Below are positions 34,021 to 44,628 of a stretch of DNA of 64,000 nucleotides, in pieces. Origin of the DNA: Micrasema longulum (lineage: Eukaryota; Arthropoda; Insecta; Trichoptera; Brachycentridae); NCBI GenBank assembly GCA_022494885.1, contig JAGVSM010004512.1, positions 124,001-188,000 of the forward strand, in the 5' to 3' direction. Made by a program: the position numbers and the translations under genes. Position 1 is the first letter of the stretch. Each line of letters opens with the position of its first letter. A model generated the notes under the pieces. That model made no database searches, was not told the origin of the DNA, and saw only the letters and a list, made by a program, of their open reading frames with translations.

Positions 34021-34700
34021 CATATATACTTAAATAAAGAAAAAATATTACGCAAAAGTAGGCAAGTACATAATTGAATATTTTTTTAAGTTATAACAGT
34101 TTGAGGCAAAAAAATAAGTGAATAATTTGTAGTATTTAAGTGTAGGTAAGTAAAATAAAATAAAAAAATACTATTCTACACAACTTTCTTGACCACTCTT
34201 AAGAAAAAAAACGTTTTATCTGCCTAAAATTTCGATACAAATACCCCAAAGACGTCAGAAGCACGCATTTATTTGCTTTGTCCAAATGTCACTTTTGATT
34301 CCTTGAAACTGTTGCCAATTTTATTTAACAAAGGATACGCATTGTTTCTTCATAACAATTGGGCCTCACCTGTTTGAGAAAGGTCTTAAACCCTTTTCTC
34401 ATAATGGAATTTCAACAGAAATAGCTTTAAATGAATACGTAAATATTGTTTGCAACTTTCGATAATTCATTGCCCCGTTATTCAGTCAGCGAAAATAAAC
34501 TAAATGATTAATGGTACCTTTATGTTAAATGATGATTCGCAGACGGAAAACAGTATTCATTTAAGATTATTTAATTTGTGCTTAAAATGAACAGACGCCA
34601 TTCTCATTTTCCATTGACTTATGAACCTTGTGAATTTTTTTTTCAACATAATCTTTTGACACTTCTTAAATGCTTGTTTAATGCATAGGTCACCATTGAT
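34020..34700. other. No gene seen
   Basis: AT-rich; a few more codons of LINE Y may extend to about 34060 but are unreadable. Confidence 0.35.
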
Positions 34701-34704
34701 ACAG

Positions 34705-34892
34705 CCGCCTCGTTGTGTAGTGCTTGGCACGTTTGCCTACCATTTTAGAGGTCCCGGGTTTGATTCCTGGCAGGGTGGACGTGAAAAATTTATTTTAAAG
34801 GTTGTATGAACTGCAGTAATATTTCAATGGTCCAGGACTGTAATGTAATTATCCTGAAGTGACGGACTGATCACCTTACCTTCATGGTATAG
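34705..34892 (+). repeat. SINE-B copy
   Basis: Head CCGCCTCGTTGTGTAGTG (A box), GGTCCCGGGTTTGATTCC (B box), body GGTCCAGGACTG and CACCTTACCTTCATGG. The usual tail is missing and a 35-bp palindrome follows directly. Confidence 0.75.
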
Positions 34893-34927
34893 AACTCCTG
34901 ACCTTAAGGTCCTTAAGGTCAGGAGTT
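34893..34927. repeat. Near-perfect palindrome, 17-bp arms, 1-bp spacer
   Basis: AACTCCTGACCTTAAGG (34893-34909) is followed by T and its exact reverse complement (34911-34927). It lies at the truncated end of a SINE-B. Confidence 0.95.
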
Positions 34928-35051
34928 TATATATTAATGAAATTGAATACTTGTAAATACGTAATATTGACCTGGATATTTATATATGTGTATATTTATG
35001 TTCATAAATATATTATATTTGAGTGAATGGATATGTATGTGTGCATGTACG

Positions 35052-35392
35052 GGTATAGATATAGATATGGATAAAGATAAAGACATAGATAAAGACAGAA
35101 ATATAAATATAGATATAATATAGAGGCGGCCTCCGTGGTGTAGTGGTCAAGACGCTTGACTCACGCACGGGAGGTTCCGGGTTTGATTCCCGGTGACAAA
35201 AATTAAAATGTGATTTTTCTCAAGCCTGAGTGCTCTGTGATGTAATTCACCACTGTAATTAGGCCTCCTGGCCTGTTGTGGTGCAAAAAGAAAAAAAAAT
35301 GTAAAAAAATGTTTAAAAAAATAGAGATAGATGTAGATAACGATATAGATATAAATATAGATATATATATATATATATATATTTGTAGATGT
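35052..35392. repeat. GATA-type microsatellite split by a SINE
   Basis: ATAGAT/GATA-rich sequence occupies 35052-35123 and resumes at 35322-35392, ending in (AT)n at 35360-35382. The SINE-A at 35126-35321 sits between. ATAGAG occurs at both junctions. Confidence 0.8.
35126..35321 (+). repeat. SINE-A, best copy (tRNA-derived)
   Basis: Head GGCCTCCGTGGTGTAGTGG with A box TGGTGTAGTGG, anticodon-side CTTGACTCACGCACGGGAGG and B-box region GGGTTTGATTCCCGG. Body CTCAAGCCTGAGTGCTCTG, TTCACCACTGTAATTAGGCC and TCCTGGCCTG, then an A-rich tail. Likely transcribed by RNA polymerase III when active. The acceptor arms do not pair. Confidence 0.85.
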
Positions 35393-35399
35393 AAAGAAA

Positions 35400-36100
35400 T
35401 AATGTTTTTTTTAAAAAGGCTTTGTGCCTATTAATTATGTACAAACTTCTGTTTTAAATTTTCGTATTCCGGTTTTGTATTTATTTCTTATAATTGCGAT
35501 ATCATATACTTTTTTTTGCATTTTTCTATTAATATTATTTGAAAACATAAATTATATGTATTTTTTTTTCGCTCTTATGTTTAAGTTAGTAGTAATTATT
35601 AGTATACAACTATGTAGTGTTAGCATATGTTTTAAGGTAAAAAATCTTTACCAACAAGCCATATAAATTGGCTTGGTGAGTCTTGTAAAAAAAATTAATA
35701 AAAATGTAATATTGTATGCAAATAATAAAAATAAAAAAATAAAAATTGACACATTTGGTTTACAAACGCAGTATCGGAATGCGGAGATGCGGAAAGGGGA
35801 ATTTAGATGAATTTTCAAACTCACATGTACATTTATTATGACATTATGTTATGAAGTTCCCTTTATCCCAAAACAATACATTATATGCCTAAGTGCTATA
35901 CTAAATCTTCAAGCATATAATGTTGAATGTTATCCAAAGGTATCCTGTGTTTAATTAGAGATCTCGAATACACATTATAATCCGATATTGCCAACGTTTG
36001 ATATGGTCCATAGAAATGGATAGTATGTAATCAAGGTAGATTAGTGATTTGTGCGTCAAGATAACTGGGAATTATCAAATCCCTCGTTGGAAAATTAATC
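35400..36100. other. No gene seen
   Basis: AT-rich. The frame 35424-35666 is hydrophobic and K/I/F-rich, with no motif. Confidence 0.35.
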
Positions 36101-36173
36101 TAACGGGTTTTGAGGCAAAATCCAAGCCAGAACTTCAAACGAGTATTTTCGACTCAATGGCTATTTTTAGATA

Positions 36174-36260
36174 AGTCCGCCTTGTAGTGTAGTGGTTAAA
36201 GCGTTTTCCATTCGCTAGAGGTTTGATTTGCAGCAAGATTAAGGTGAAATATTGGATACA
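36174..36260 (+). repeat. Degraded tRNA-like SINE head
   Basis: CCGCCTTGTAGTGTAGTGG followed by a weak B-box region (GAGGTTTGATTTGC). Shares the A-box side with SINE-A and SINE-B. The 50 bp before it resemble 820-880 (a shared 'cgactcaatggct' segment). Confidence 0.5.
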
Positions 36261-36429
36261 AATACAAGGATGAAGAAGATGGTTTTCTACTTCAATTGTT
36301 TATTGTCTGTGGGGTAAAACCTCATAAATATCAGATTTGAAAAATAATAAAACGTGAAAAAATTCAACAGAAAAAATCAATTGTTGGGGCCCATTTTCAA
36401 CGAGTTGTAAATAACTCACTCTTAGGAAA

Positions 36430-36520
36430 TGGTTATCAAGTTATGATAAAGCGGGATTCGAACTTATGATCTGTGGGTCCGTGACACTAGACACGGTACC
36501 ACAATCCGAGATAAAATATA
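36430..36520 (-). repeat. tRNA-like SINE head, family C (clearest copy)
   Basis: On the minus strand: 'gattgtggtaccgtgtctagtg', then 'cagatcataagttcgaatcccg', with B box AGTTCGAATCC. A SINE-B tail fragment (CTTATGCACCATCGGGTGCG, 36559-36578, plus) lies next to it. Confidence 0.5.
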
Positions 36521-37397
36521 ATCGAGATAATATGCTACGATTAAAGTAATAATGAAGTGTCTTATGCACCATCGGGTGCGATTAGAGGTGTGGTTTAGGT
36601 GTAAGTCCAGGGAAAATGAAATATTGCAGTGAAAAATATATTTTAATACAATATTTACTGTTGTAAACAATCCGCGCGTTTGGAGCTGTGCAGTCTATTC
36701 ACTATATACACACACAACTGGGTGATTGAAAATAATAAAAAAATGAACATTTAAAGGCAATTATTTCAGTCAAGTATACTTGAAGTAAAAAATGATAACA
36801 TTTGTAATATAATTACTTAAAACACGAAAAAACCGTTTTGGTAACGTCCACAGCACGAGCTACCTTAGCGGTACTACCCTTAGCGGTGCTTCTATAATAA
36901 CTGAGAACAACAGTTTTGTGGCAGTGGTATAAGCTAGCCTGCGTCACGCGTATATGTGAATATCGCATCAAGAGATAGAGGTTAATAGTATTAGAGATAA
37001 TTATATATTTGGTACTTTTTTACTTCATCTCCGCGACAAGGCGACACATGGTTAAGCTTTTGATTACATAAATAATTTATCTCCAATTCACGATAAAATG
37101 CTTTTTCTGTGCCCAATAAGTATTTATGGTTTAGTATATATTTTTTTATATATACGTAAATGTATAACGAAGGAATACTGAAAATCTTAACTCTGTATTT
37201 ATTATACAATATTTACAGAGATATAAAAGTTATTAAATGCAATGTGTACTGGCTAGACATCACTGAGACGGAAACGCACCAAAAACTACTACTAGGCGGA
37301 AGTACTCGTATCTACATTCGATTTCAAACACTTGTCAAGGACTCTGGTTTTATTTCAGACACAGAAATGTGTTCTTCATCCGCTTGCGCATGGACTT

Positions 37398-37637
37398 GCC
37401 TCGTGGTCAAATAGTCGCGTTTGACTACCATGCGAGAGGTCTCGGGTTCAAGTCCTAACATTATTTATATGAAGTACTTATTTGATAAGTGTTTTTATAT
37501 TAGAATATTTCGTCGACTAAGGACTGGCACCTGAAGACCAAAACTGATTATCTTACGTTTATGTCACGATAAAGATCAAGATACACTGCGGTTGGAGTAC
37601 CAAAGCAGTTACTTATGCGTCGTTGATGATGATGATG
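37398..37637 (+). repeat. SINE-B copy
   Basis: Head GCCTCGTGGTCAAATAGTCG, GAGGTCTCGGGTTCAAGTCC (B box); body AGGACTGGCACCTGAAGACC; end GATACACTGCGGTTGGAGTA and a GATGATGATGATG tail. Confidence 0.8.
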
Positions 37638-37639
37638 CA

Positions 37640-39060
37640 AGCTTTATTACATACTTCCCTAAGCCCAAAGAAAGTTAATATTTTTGCTGCTGAGTGGGAA
37701 TGTTTCACGAATAAAGCTTCTTGGTAATACTGTACAAGAATCAAATTACTGAAATGGTGAACTTGAGGTTCTGGTAATTTATCTTAAGTAATTACTTAAA
37801 CGACATAATTATAAGTTTAACGACCATATTATCTTTATTAAACTTCACAACTAAAAGATAACATATTTGCCAAGGGGTTTCATTATTTCTCAACAATATC
37901 TATCCGTTCTCTCACTTTTATTACTTGCAAAATGTTCTTTATTTCGAGATAATACGCAAAATAAAGCATTTAAATTTATGGTATTCCTGTCATGTTCTAC
38001 ATTCAATTCATTAAAATTATACGCATAGTTTCTACATTTTTTCTTCATGAACTATCCAAATACTCTCCTCTTTCTACCAAAATAAAATATAGCCTATTTC
38101 ACTTCTTTGATTTCCAGCCATTTCTATGCAAAAATCAAGTTGATTGATTGCTCTGTTGCAATGTGAAGAAAAGACAAACAAAAAAATCATTCTATTGCAT
38201 TTATAATATTAGTACATGAATTGCTATGTATATTATTCCTTGTCCTGCAATATTGATGACGATGTCCATCTCCAAACTAATATATTTATTTTTTATTGCA
38301 AATGATGTGGCATATATAAGTACCTACTAAAATGAATGACAAAATCATTAAGATGTATTTTCTTTTAAAAAAAAAGTAAATACCATTTTTTGCGTTGCCA
38401 TTACGTAAAAACTTTCCTGATTACCAAGAAAATGACTTTTTTACGAATGTTTTGGATTGGCCCGCACGCAAATGTATCGTGAAACGTGACTGGAAAAATG
38501 TTACGTTATACATGAACTTTTAGATCATGCCGTGTGAATTAACCGCTAGTAAAAAAAAACGTCTCGGCAGTATAAAAAAATGGAAAAGATGATACTGTGT
38601 TAAGAAATACGGTCACGCTAAAGCACAATTAAAACAACTTTTTTTTTAAATAAGCGTAAATAAAACTTCAAGCCATTTAGTAAACGTTACTCAGATTTTA
38701 TTTTCACGGCATTTAAAAAAAAAACATCAATAAATTAAAACGGAAATATTATGTTGTAAATATTATATAACACTTTGTTTGCTGTAGAAAAAAATTTAAA
38801 ATAAACAAATATTTCAATCGTTGATATTTTATTTACTGGATTTTACAGTACAGGCATTGATGAAATTTAAAATTTAAAATTATTCTATTATTTGTCAAAG
38901 AGCATGTAGAATGTATTCAGTATATTTTATTAACTTATTTATTTGTGCTTTGTAAAGTTAGTTGACAACATCTTCAGATAAACTTTTAATAACATTACAT
39001 TTTTTTGTAAATTCTCAAGAACATATTTTGTCAAATTAATTTAAAACATTTAATTTTTTT
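37640..39060. other. No gene seen
   Basis: AT-rich; nothing recognised on either strand. Confidence 0.35.
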
Positions 39061-39064
39061 CCCT

Positions 39065-39150
39065 TTATTTTATTTTATCTGATAACTCATTGAACAGCTT
39101 CATTCCCCTGTAAAATAACTTTTGAGACTCTTGTTTTTCTCCTCATTGGT
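39065..39150 (-). pseudogene. LINE C-terminal fragment
   Basis: The minus strand reads QESQKLFYRGMKLFNELSDK IK and then a stop. 'SLFY.G..LFN.LP..IK' is the conserved end of many LINE RT proteins. Only about 28 codons are readable; neighbouring sequence on both sides is decayed. Confidence 0.6.
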
Positions 39151-39213
39151 ATTTTTTTAAATTTTTATACCTAGTTTCACATATTCAAAAAAATATTTAC
39201 GTTAAAAATAGTT

Positions 39214-39243
39214 ATTTGTGTAAGAGCATGCTCTTACACAAAT
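39214..39243. repeat. Perfect 30-bp palindrome
   Basis: Two 15-bp arms without spacer, centred on GAGCATGCTC at 39224-39233; the outer ends are ATTTGTG and CACAAAT. It could extrude as a cruciform. No element or gene can be tied to it. Confidence 0.95.
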
Positions 39244-39651
39244 TAAAAAAAAACTTTTTTACGGTATTATATTGTATCGACATATACATATATGTAAATT
39301 AAATAAAGAAGTACTTTGTCAAAACACTTGTAAAATGAATTCTTTGGGACGGGATTTACCAGTGAGGAATACATTAAATCTATTTTATTTATTTAATAAA
39401 TTTTATAATCGGCATAAGGGGCGTTTCCAAAAATAAAACATGTAATTTTGTGTATACACTATGTAAACATAGTGATAATTTAAAAATTAAACAACAACAC
39501 GCCATATTTATATTTTTTTATAAAGACATGTAGAAAGCATAAAAGCATGCTGCGATGAAATATCTAAATGTGAAACATTGAGTAATAAACAAAGTGAAAA
39601 ATACGAACATAATGTAACGTTAATAGTTAAGTATAAATATTTGCAATTTGA

Positions 39652-39763
39652 TTTTTAATTGCAACATTTTTCTTATTTACTTAACATACCTACTTTTTGG
39701 TTTGGTTGGTTTATTAAGTTAATAAGTTAATTAAGTAAATAAGAAAAATGTTGGAATTAAAAA
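39652..39763. repeat. Inverted repeat, 33-bp arms
   Basis: 39652-39684 and 39731-39763 are reverse complements with one mismatch (outer end TTTTTAATTGCAACATTTTT). The loop is 46 bp. Confidence 0.85.
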
Positions 39764-39829
39764 TAAATGTTTTATATATTTTTTTATAAAACAAAAAAAT
39801 GGTATTGTAACTAAATAATTTATATTTCT

Positions 39830-40185
39830 ATCAATGAAATACTTGGTACACATTTAATTCATTTGAAATTTTTATATTGATTTAAATGTAAATAAAAAAT
39901 CATTCCTTCCCGTTCACTCTCATTTTTTCATAGTATAGTGTAGCGTTTTAGTAAAATTTTCGGATCTATTAAAAAAGTGTATATTATATTGTTATTTCAA
40001 ACTGAACTATAAATGAAATACTTGGTACATATGTCATTCATTTGACATTTCAATCTTGATTTAAATATAAATATAGAATCATTCCTTCACATTCTCCTCT
40101 GCATAGAACAGTGTAGAGTTTTAGTTAATTTTTGTATCTATTAAAACGTGTATAAATTATTTTCCCAAACTGAACAGTTTGGGTA
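39830..40185 (+). repeat. Tandem dimer, about 170-180 bp unit
   Basis: ATGAAATACTTGGTACACAT at 39834 recurs as ATGAAATACTTGGTACATAT at 40013. The following blocks (ATTTAAAT..AATCATTCCTTC, ACAGTGTAGAGTTTTAGT-like, TCTATTAAAA..GTGTATA, AAACTGAAC) recur in order with clear divergence. Confidence 0.75.
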
Positions 40186-40488
40186 GGTAGGAAGAAATCG
40201 CCTCAATACAATATGCCCGCCCTTGCATGTTTATAAAATGCATGTGTATATAAAGTGTCAAATAAATAAAATACATGTCATAGTTTCTATAAATGTATTT
40301 CTTCAGAGTATTTCCTCGACATAAGCTGATTGTTGGGTAAAGTCACTTAATGCTTCAATCAATAAACAGAAATAAAGATCCCAATATTAGGGACATATTG
40401 TGAGCTAGTAAATGCTACTTTTTGTAATCATGCTCAATCAGCACTATAAAGCATTAATTTGGAGTCCAACTAACAGCGATTGTAAGAT

Positions 40489-41200
40489 TGAAGATTTAAG
40501 ATTGTAGTAAATGGAGATAGTTTGAAACAGGTCGAAGAATTTGTATATCTGGGTAGTATGTTTACCGAGATTGGAAACATGGACAAGGATATTGAAAGGA
40601 GGGTTAAAGTTGGTAACAGAGTTAATGGTGCCTTAAAGTCTGTCGTAGCAAATAGGTGTCTATCGCAAGAGGCTAAATTAGCAGTTCATAATGGAGTTCT
40701 GGTACCAACCCTAATGTATGGAAGCGAAGCATGGAGTTGGAAAAAGGGACGAAAGTAGACTGAATGCTGTTGAAATGCGATCCCTCAGGCGAATGTGCGG
40801 AAAAACAATGTATGATAGGTGCCCCAATGTCGAAATTAGAGCAGAATGCAAGGCTGAGTTAAGCATTATCGACAAAATTAAGAAAGGTCTTTGCGATGGT
40901 TCGGTCATGTGGAGCGAATGAATGATGAAAGAACGGCTAAAAAGATTTATGATGCGAATGTGTCTGGTTGTAGAAGTCGAGGAAGGCTGAGAAAGACATG
41001 GCACGATCAAGTACAACAAATTCTTGAAAGTGGTCATGTGAAAAGTCGGAATAATCGACGTGAGTGCATAAGAAGATGTATGAATGTGAAGGAAGCAAAG
41101 GAAGTGTGCCAGGACAGAGTGGTGTGGCGTTCTATCCTCTCTGCCTACCCCTCTGGGGAAATGGCGTGATGGTTAGTTGGTTTGTTAGTTAGTTAACTAA
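40489..41200 (+). pseudogene. RTE-like LINE, RT C-terminal region (copy 2)
   Basis: Same protein as copy 1, spread over three frames: QVEEFVYLGSMFTEIGNMDK..VLVPTLMYGSEAW (to about 40740), then SRLNAVEMRSLRRMCGKTMY (to about 40890), then MRWFGHVERMNDERTAK and RGRLRKTWHDQVQQI to the stop at 41169. Two frameshifts are therefore clear. The tail after the stop is GTTAGTTGGTTTGTTAGTTA, a GTTT/GTTA microsatellite in the same place as in the other copies. Confidence 0.9.
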
Positions 41201-41639
41201 CAGCGTAGATGCAGAATCCTTCTTTAGTAAATAAAATATTGTCGTTACGGACAGAAAAACGATTCTAAAAAAATCTAATGTTGAAATAAAAACAATATTA
41301 GCTTTTGATTAACATTCAATATGCATTTTCAGTGTATAAAGATGTTGTTTTATTTCAAATGTGTAGTATATGTGAATTTTGGGGAAATTTCAATTTTTTT
41401 TAGAGAGATTTCTGTTTTTCATTTGCGAAAATTCCTTACCTTTCATTATAAGTATTATGCATGTGTGATTAATTGTACCGACAAATATCTAAAAATTGCA
41501 TGTTTAACAAGAAAATGTTCTTTTTAAATTTCGCCGTAACAAAATAAGTCAATAGACAAAAAAATAATTGGCCGATGAAAAATGTTAAGGCTTTAGTTTC
41601 AACAGGGAATCGATTAGGAAAATATTAAGATTTGTGTCA

Positions 41640-41940
41640 GCTTAGTCGTGCCGCGCGTCGCCTTTCCATCGAATCAGTTCGGGCGGGAAGTCGAAATGCC
41701 AGGCCAGGTCGCGACCCGCCTCGTTCAAGTAACTCAGTGCATTTCTTAGTAAAAGTGGCGGGTTGTTTTATGAAAAGTGTTTCGTGGTATGAGAAACGAA
41801 ACGGCCACCAGGTGAACCAACCCCATGTGGGTCAGCTCGGCCGCGGCGCTGCGGAAAACGGCGGGAAATTGAGCGCGGCAATCAAAATGGAGGGAAATTT
41901 GAGCGCTGCATTATTCGTAAAATGGCGGCGAGATTAAGTG
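41640..41940. promoter_or_regulatory. CpG-dense island, possible promoter or first exon
   Basis: I count about 30 CpG in 300 bp, in strong contrast to the AT-rich surroundings. Blocks such as GTGCCGCGCGTCGCC, GGTCGCGACCCGCCTCG and CTCGGCCGCGGCGCTGCGG stand out. On the plus strand there is an initiator-like TCAGTT (41666-41671), a possible 5' splice site (CCACCAG/GTGAAC, about 41806-41818) and ATGGCGGCGAGA near 41922. The 101-codon frame through it may be only a by-product of low stop density. It is the best candidate in the window for a host-gene regulatory element, but direction and downstream exons are not established. Confidence 0.4.
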
Positions 41941-42036
41941 ATATAAATGGTACAAATATGCACTAACTACGTGACAATGATAAACACAATTCGATCGCAA
42001 GAAGAAGTGGTTTTTCTTTGGTGCTAAGTTGGTTTG

Positions 42037-42299
42037 TCGGCCTCGTGGTGTAATGGTCAGCGCGTTTGCCTGCCATGCAAGAGGTCTCGGGTTCAACTCC
42101 CGACATGGTAAATATGAAATATTGATTGAAAAGGTTTTTTCAACACTAGAATATTTTATAGTTCCTGGACTGCTATCTAAAGAGTAGACTGATCATCTTA
42201 CCTTCAAGTAACAAAAATTATCAAGATACGCTGCGGTTGGTGTACCAATGCAGTGCCATATGCACCATTAGGTGCTGAAAGGAAATGATGATGACGACA
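42037..42299 (+). repeat. SINE-B, best full-length copy (tRNA-derived)
   Basis: A box TGGTGTAATGG at 42046-42056 and B box GGTTCAACTCC at 42090-42100 with the usual spacing, in a head starting TCGGCCTCG. Body TAGTTCCTGGACTGC and GATCATCTTACCTTCAAG. End GATACGCTGCGGTTGG, CAGTGCCATATGCACCATTA and GGTGCTGAAAGG, then a GATGATGATGA tail. About 260 bp. At least thirteen other full or partial copies lie in the window. Confidence 0.9.
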
Positions 42300-42397
42300 A
42301 GTACCAAGAGTGTTGGAGTTTATCATTTTTTTAAACAATGATAATAATCATCTAATAAATTGATCTTAAATACCAAAGTAAAAGTTTATTTTTGTCC

Positions 42398-42503
42398 AAC
42401 AATGTTTGAGTATGTCCAAATGCTTGCAGACTGGCTGGATTTCCTCCCTAGGGAGTAATTCATTTTTAAATTTATTTCGATTTCCCTCCCTGTTGAAATA
42501 AAG
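42398..42503. mobile_element. FB subfamily I, short foldback remnant
   Basis: Terminus CAACAATGTTTGAGTATGTC, GACTGGCTGGATTTCC and CTCCCTAGGGAG, then AAATTTATTTCGATTTCCCT..CCTGTTGAAATAAA, which combines the inner motif and its inverted form. This is an FB deleted for nearly all of its middle. Confidence 0.75.
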
Positions 42504-42723
42504 TTTATTTTTGTAACTGAATTTTACACAAGTAAATAAACACAGTTTTTAATACCATTTCTGTAATTGGAATATGGCCGTAGAAAAAAAACGATAGAGT
42601 TAAATTAAATTTAAATCGAGGTTTTTTAAAAAAAATTGTAAGAGTGAAACCGATAAAAAGGGTCTGTTTCTTGGTATTTGGCTTGGTGGAGAAAGTGCTT
42701 TTCCTGTATAATATGTTAAAGAA

Positions 42724-42932
42724 ATTTTGTCCACCTCGGGTTCGATTTCCGATCTGGTTGATGAAAAATATTCATTTAAAAAGGCGTAAATATTTACACG
42801 TCTAAAGTCTCAGGATTAGCACATGTAACTGTAACTTTTATATTACAAAAAATATCAAGATACGCCCCCATCGGTAAACTGATGCAGTGCTTTAAGCAAC
42901 ATTAAGTGTGGAAAGGAAATAACGACTGATAA
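42724..42932 (+). repeat. SINE-B copy, head truncated
   Basis: Starts within the B box (CACCTCGGGTTCGATTTCC), with a diverged body and the end AATATCAAGATACGCCCC, GATGCAGTGCTTTAAGC, ACATTAAGTGTGGAAAGG. Confidence 0.65.
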
Positions 42933-42977
42933 TGAAAAAATACATATATTTCGGGATTCTTTCTACGACTAGAGTTA

Positions 42978-43266
42978 AAAGATGGAATATTTGAGAAAAT
43001 GTGGATGTTTAAACAGAGGTAGAATAGTAAAGGTTGTAAAGTATGCCAACGATGGCCTCCGTTGTGAAGTGGCTAAGACATTTGACTCACCTATAGAAGG
43101 TTTTGGGTTCGATTCCCGATGAAAAACGTAAAGATTGAATGTGATTTTTCTCAAGCCTGGGTGTTTTTTGCAATAATTCACCTCTGTAATTGGGCCTCCT
43201 GGCCTACTAATAATAAATAAGCCCTGTAGATATCTAAACTTCCATATACCTGATAAAAAATCTCTC
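42978..43266 (-). mobile_element. FB fragment interrupted by SINE-A
   Basis: The FB module in minus orientation runs from GGAATATTTGAGAAAATGTG (42983), with GGATGTTTAAACAGAGGTAG, to TAAAGTATGCC (about 43048). It resumes at 43219 with AAGCCCTGTAGATATCTAAA, CTTCCATATACC and AATCTCTCCG. The SINE-A at 43053-43218 lies exactly between. Confidence 0.7.
43053..43218 (+). repeat. SINE-A copy inside an FB element
   Basis: Head GGCCTCCGTTGTGAAGTGGC, TTTGACTCACCTATAG, GGGTTCGATTCCCG (B box); body TTTTTCTCAAGCCTGGGTG, TCACCTCTGTAATTGGGCC, TCCTGGCCTAC; tail AATAATAAATA. The overlapping minus frame 42975-43181 is a shadow. Confidence 0.8.
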
Positions 43267-43269
43267 CGT

Positions 43270-44625
43270 AGAATAAATTGACAAAATTAAAATCATTGCC
43301 AAATTTTACAATAAAATACATTAAGTAAAAAGTAAGTTTGGCAAAAAGAATAATAATTATAAATTTGGCTGATTTATAGAGCGCCATTTTTGTGAAAAAT
43401 CCTCTCAAGGACGCTTTACAATTGTATACGTAAACTTACATTCTAATTAAGCTAAAGTGGCAACTTATGTTTCCTGATTCAAAATTGAGGGTACGATAAA
43501 CTAAAGTAGTGAGATTTAAGTTGGGATCTGAACTAATTGGGACTGTCGATGATTCGTAGGTTTGACGGCAATTGGTTTCAGGCAGAGGGGCCGGCAACGG
43601 CAAAAGCAAGATCTCCGAAGGAAAAAAAAAGACGAAAAAAACAAATAATTTATTATTATGTCATTTAAATTCTTAACTGACTCGAAATATTTAGGTAAAT
43701 TTTAAATACGCAAATATTTTTATTAGATGCAATATTATAAAGAGGATGCAGATGGGGCAAAGTAAAAGATTAACCGAGTTGGACACTTTAAATAAGTGCT
43801 ATGCAAACAGGTTTCCCGTAAGACATCAAACCATCCCTTATTAATCAGTACTTATTTTATTTCTTTGAATTTTAGTGATCTTAACTCTTACCTCAACTGA
43901 GCATCTTCATTAACTCGTTAAAAATATTTGCATCTTATTTTCATACGCTGCGTTCTGCCGAGTTTTACATTTTCAGTGTTGTAAAATAAAGTCATAAAAT
44001 GACTTTTACATCGACTCAGGTAGAGACTCAAAACAAGCGAAAATGATCCACCTTTGCTCTATGAAAAAAATATTGACGGTTATTTTTGTTGCCAAGTGCG
44101 ATAGGATAACAAAATGAACGTAAAATGCTCGTTATCGTAAAAAAGAATTCAAGGAAATTGAATTTTCGGATTATAAAGCCGGCCATAAAGCGGTTCCCAG
44201 TTCATTGTTCTGGAGCACAAAGGGTATGAATTGTTTTTAAATCTTGCGGAAGGACTAAATTCAGCAATATCTGGACCACTTTAAATGAAACCGTTTTTGA
44301 ATTAAAAACCGTTTGATTAACATCACAAAATGTAACCAAAAGATATCAAGCGTTTACACGAAATGTAAAAATTATCATTTTTTTACAATCTAAAGAAAAA
44401 CTTTTAAATACTGGTATTTTAGTCTCAACAGAATATTTTTTTTGAAAAAGGACCATTAAAATAAACACATATACTGATATTATGATTGTATTACACATAT
44501 TTGAAAAAACTGAAATTCTTGACTCAAAAAATTATTAAAGAAAAAACTGCCAAACCATAGTGTTATCAAATTACTCCTCAGTATTTTTAATTTAAATATG
44601 TTAATTTATTATATTTTATGCATGT
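43270..44625. other. No gene seen
   Basis: AT-rich. A patch at 43540-43620 (AGGGGCCGGCAACGGC) is locally C/G-richer but has no readable frame or repeat partner. Confidence 0.35.
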
Positions 44626-44628
44626 AGA

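Noticed and set aside
35126..35200. tRNA gene
   Set aside because: A and B boxes are present but the acceptor arms do not pair and a SINE body follows; the same applies to the other tRNA-like heads.
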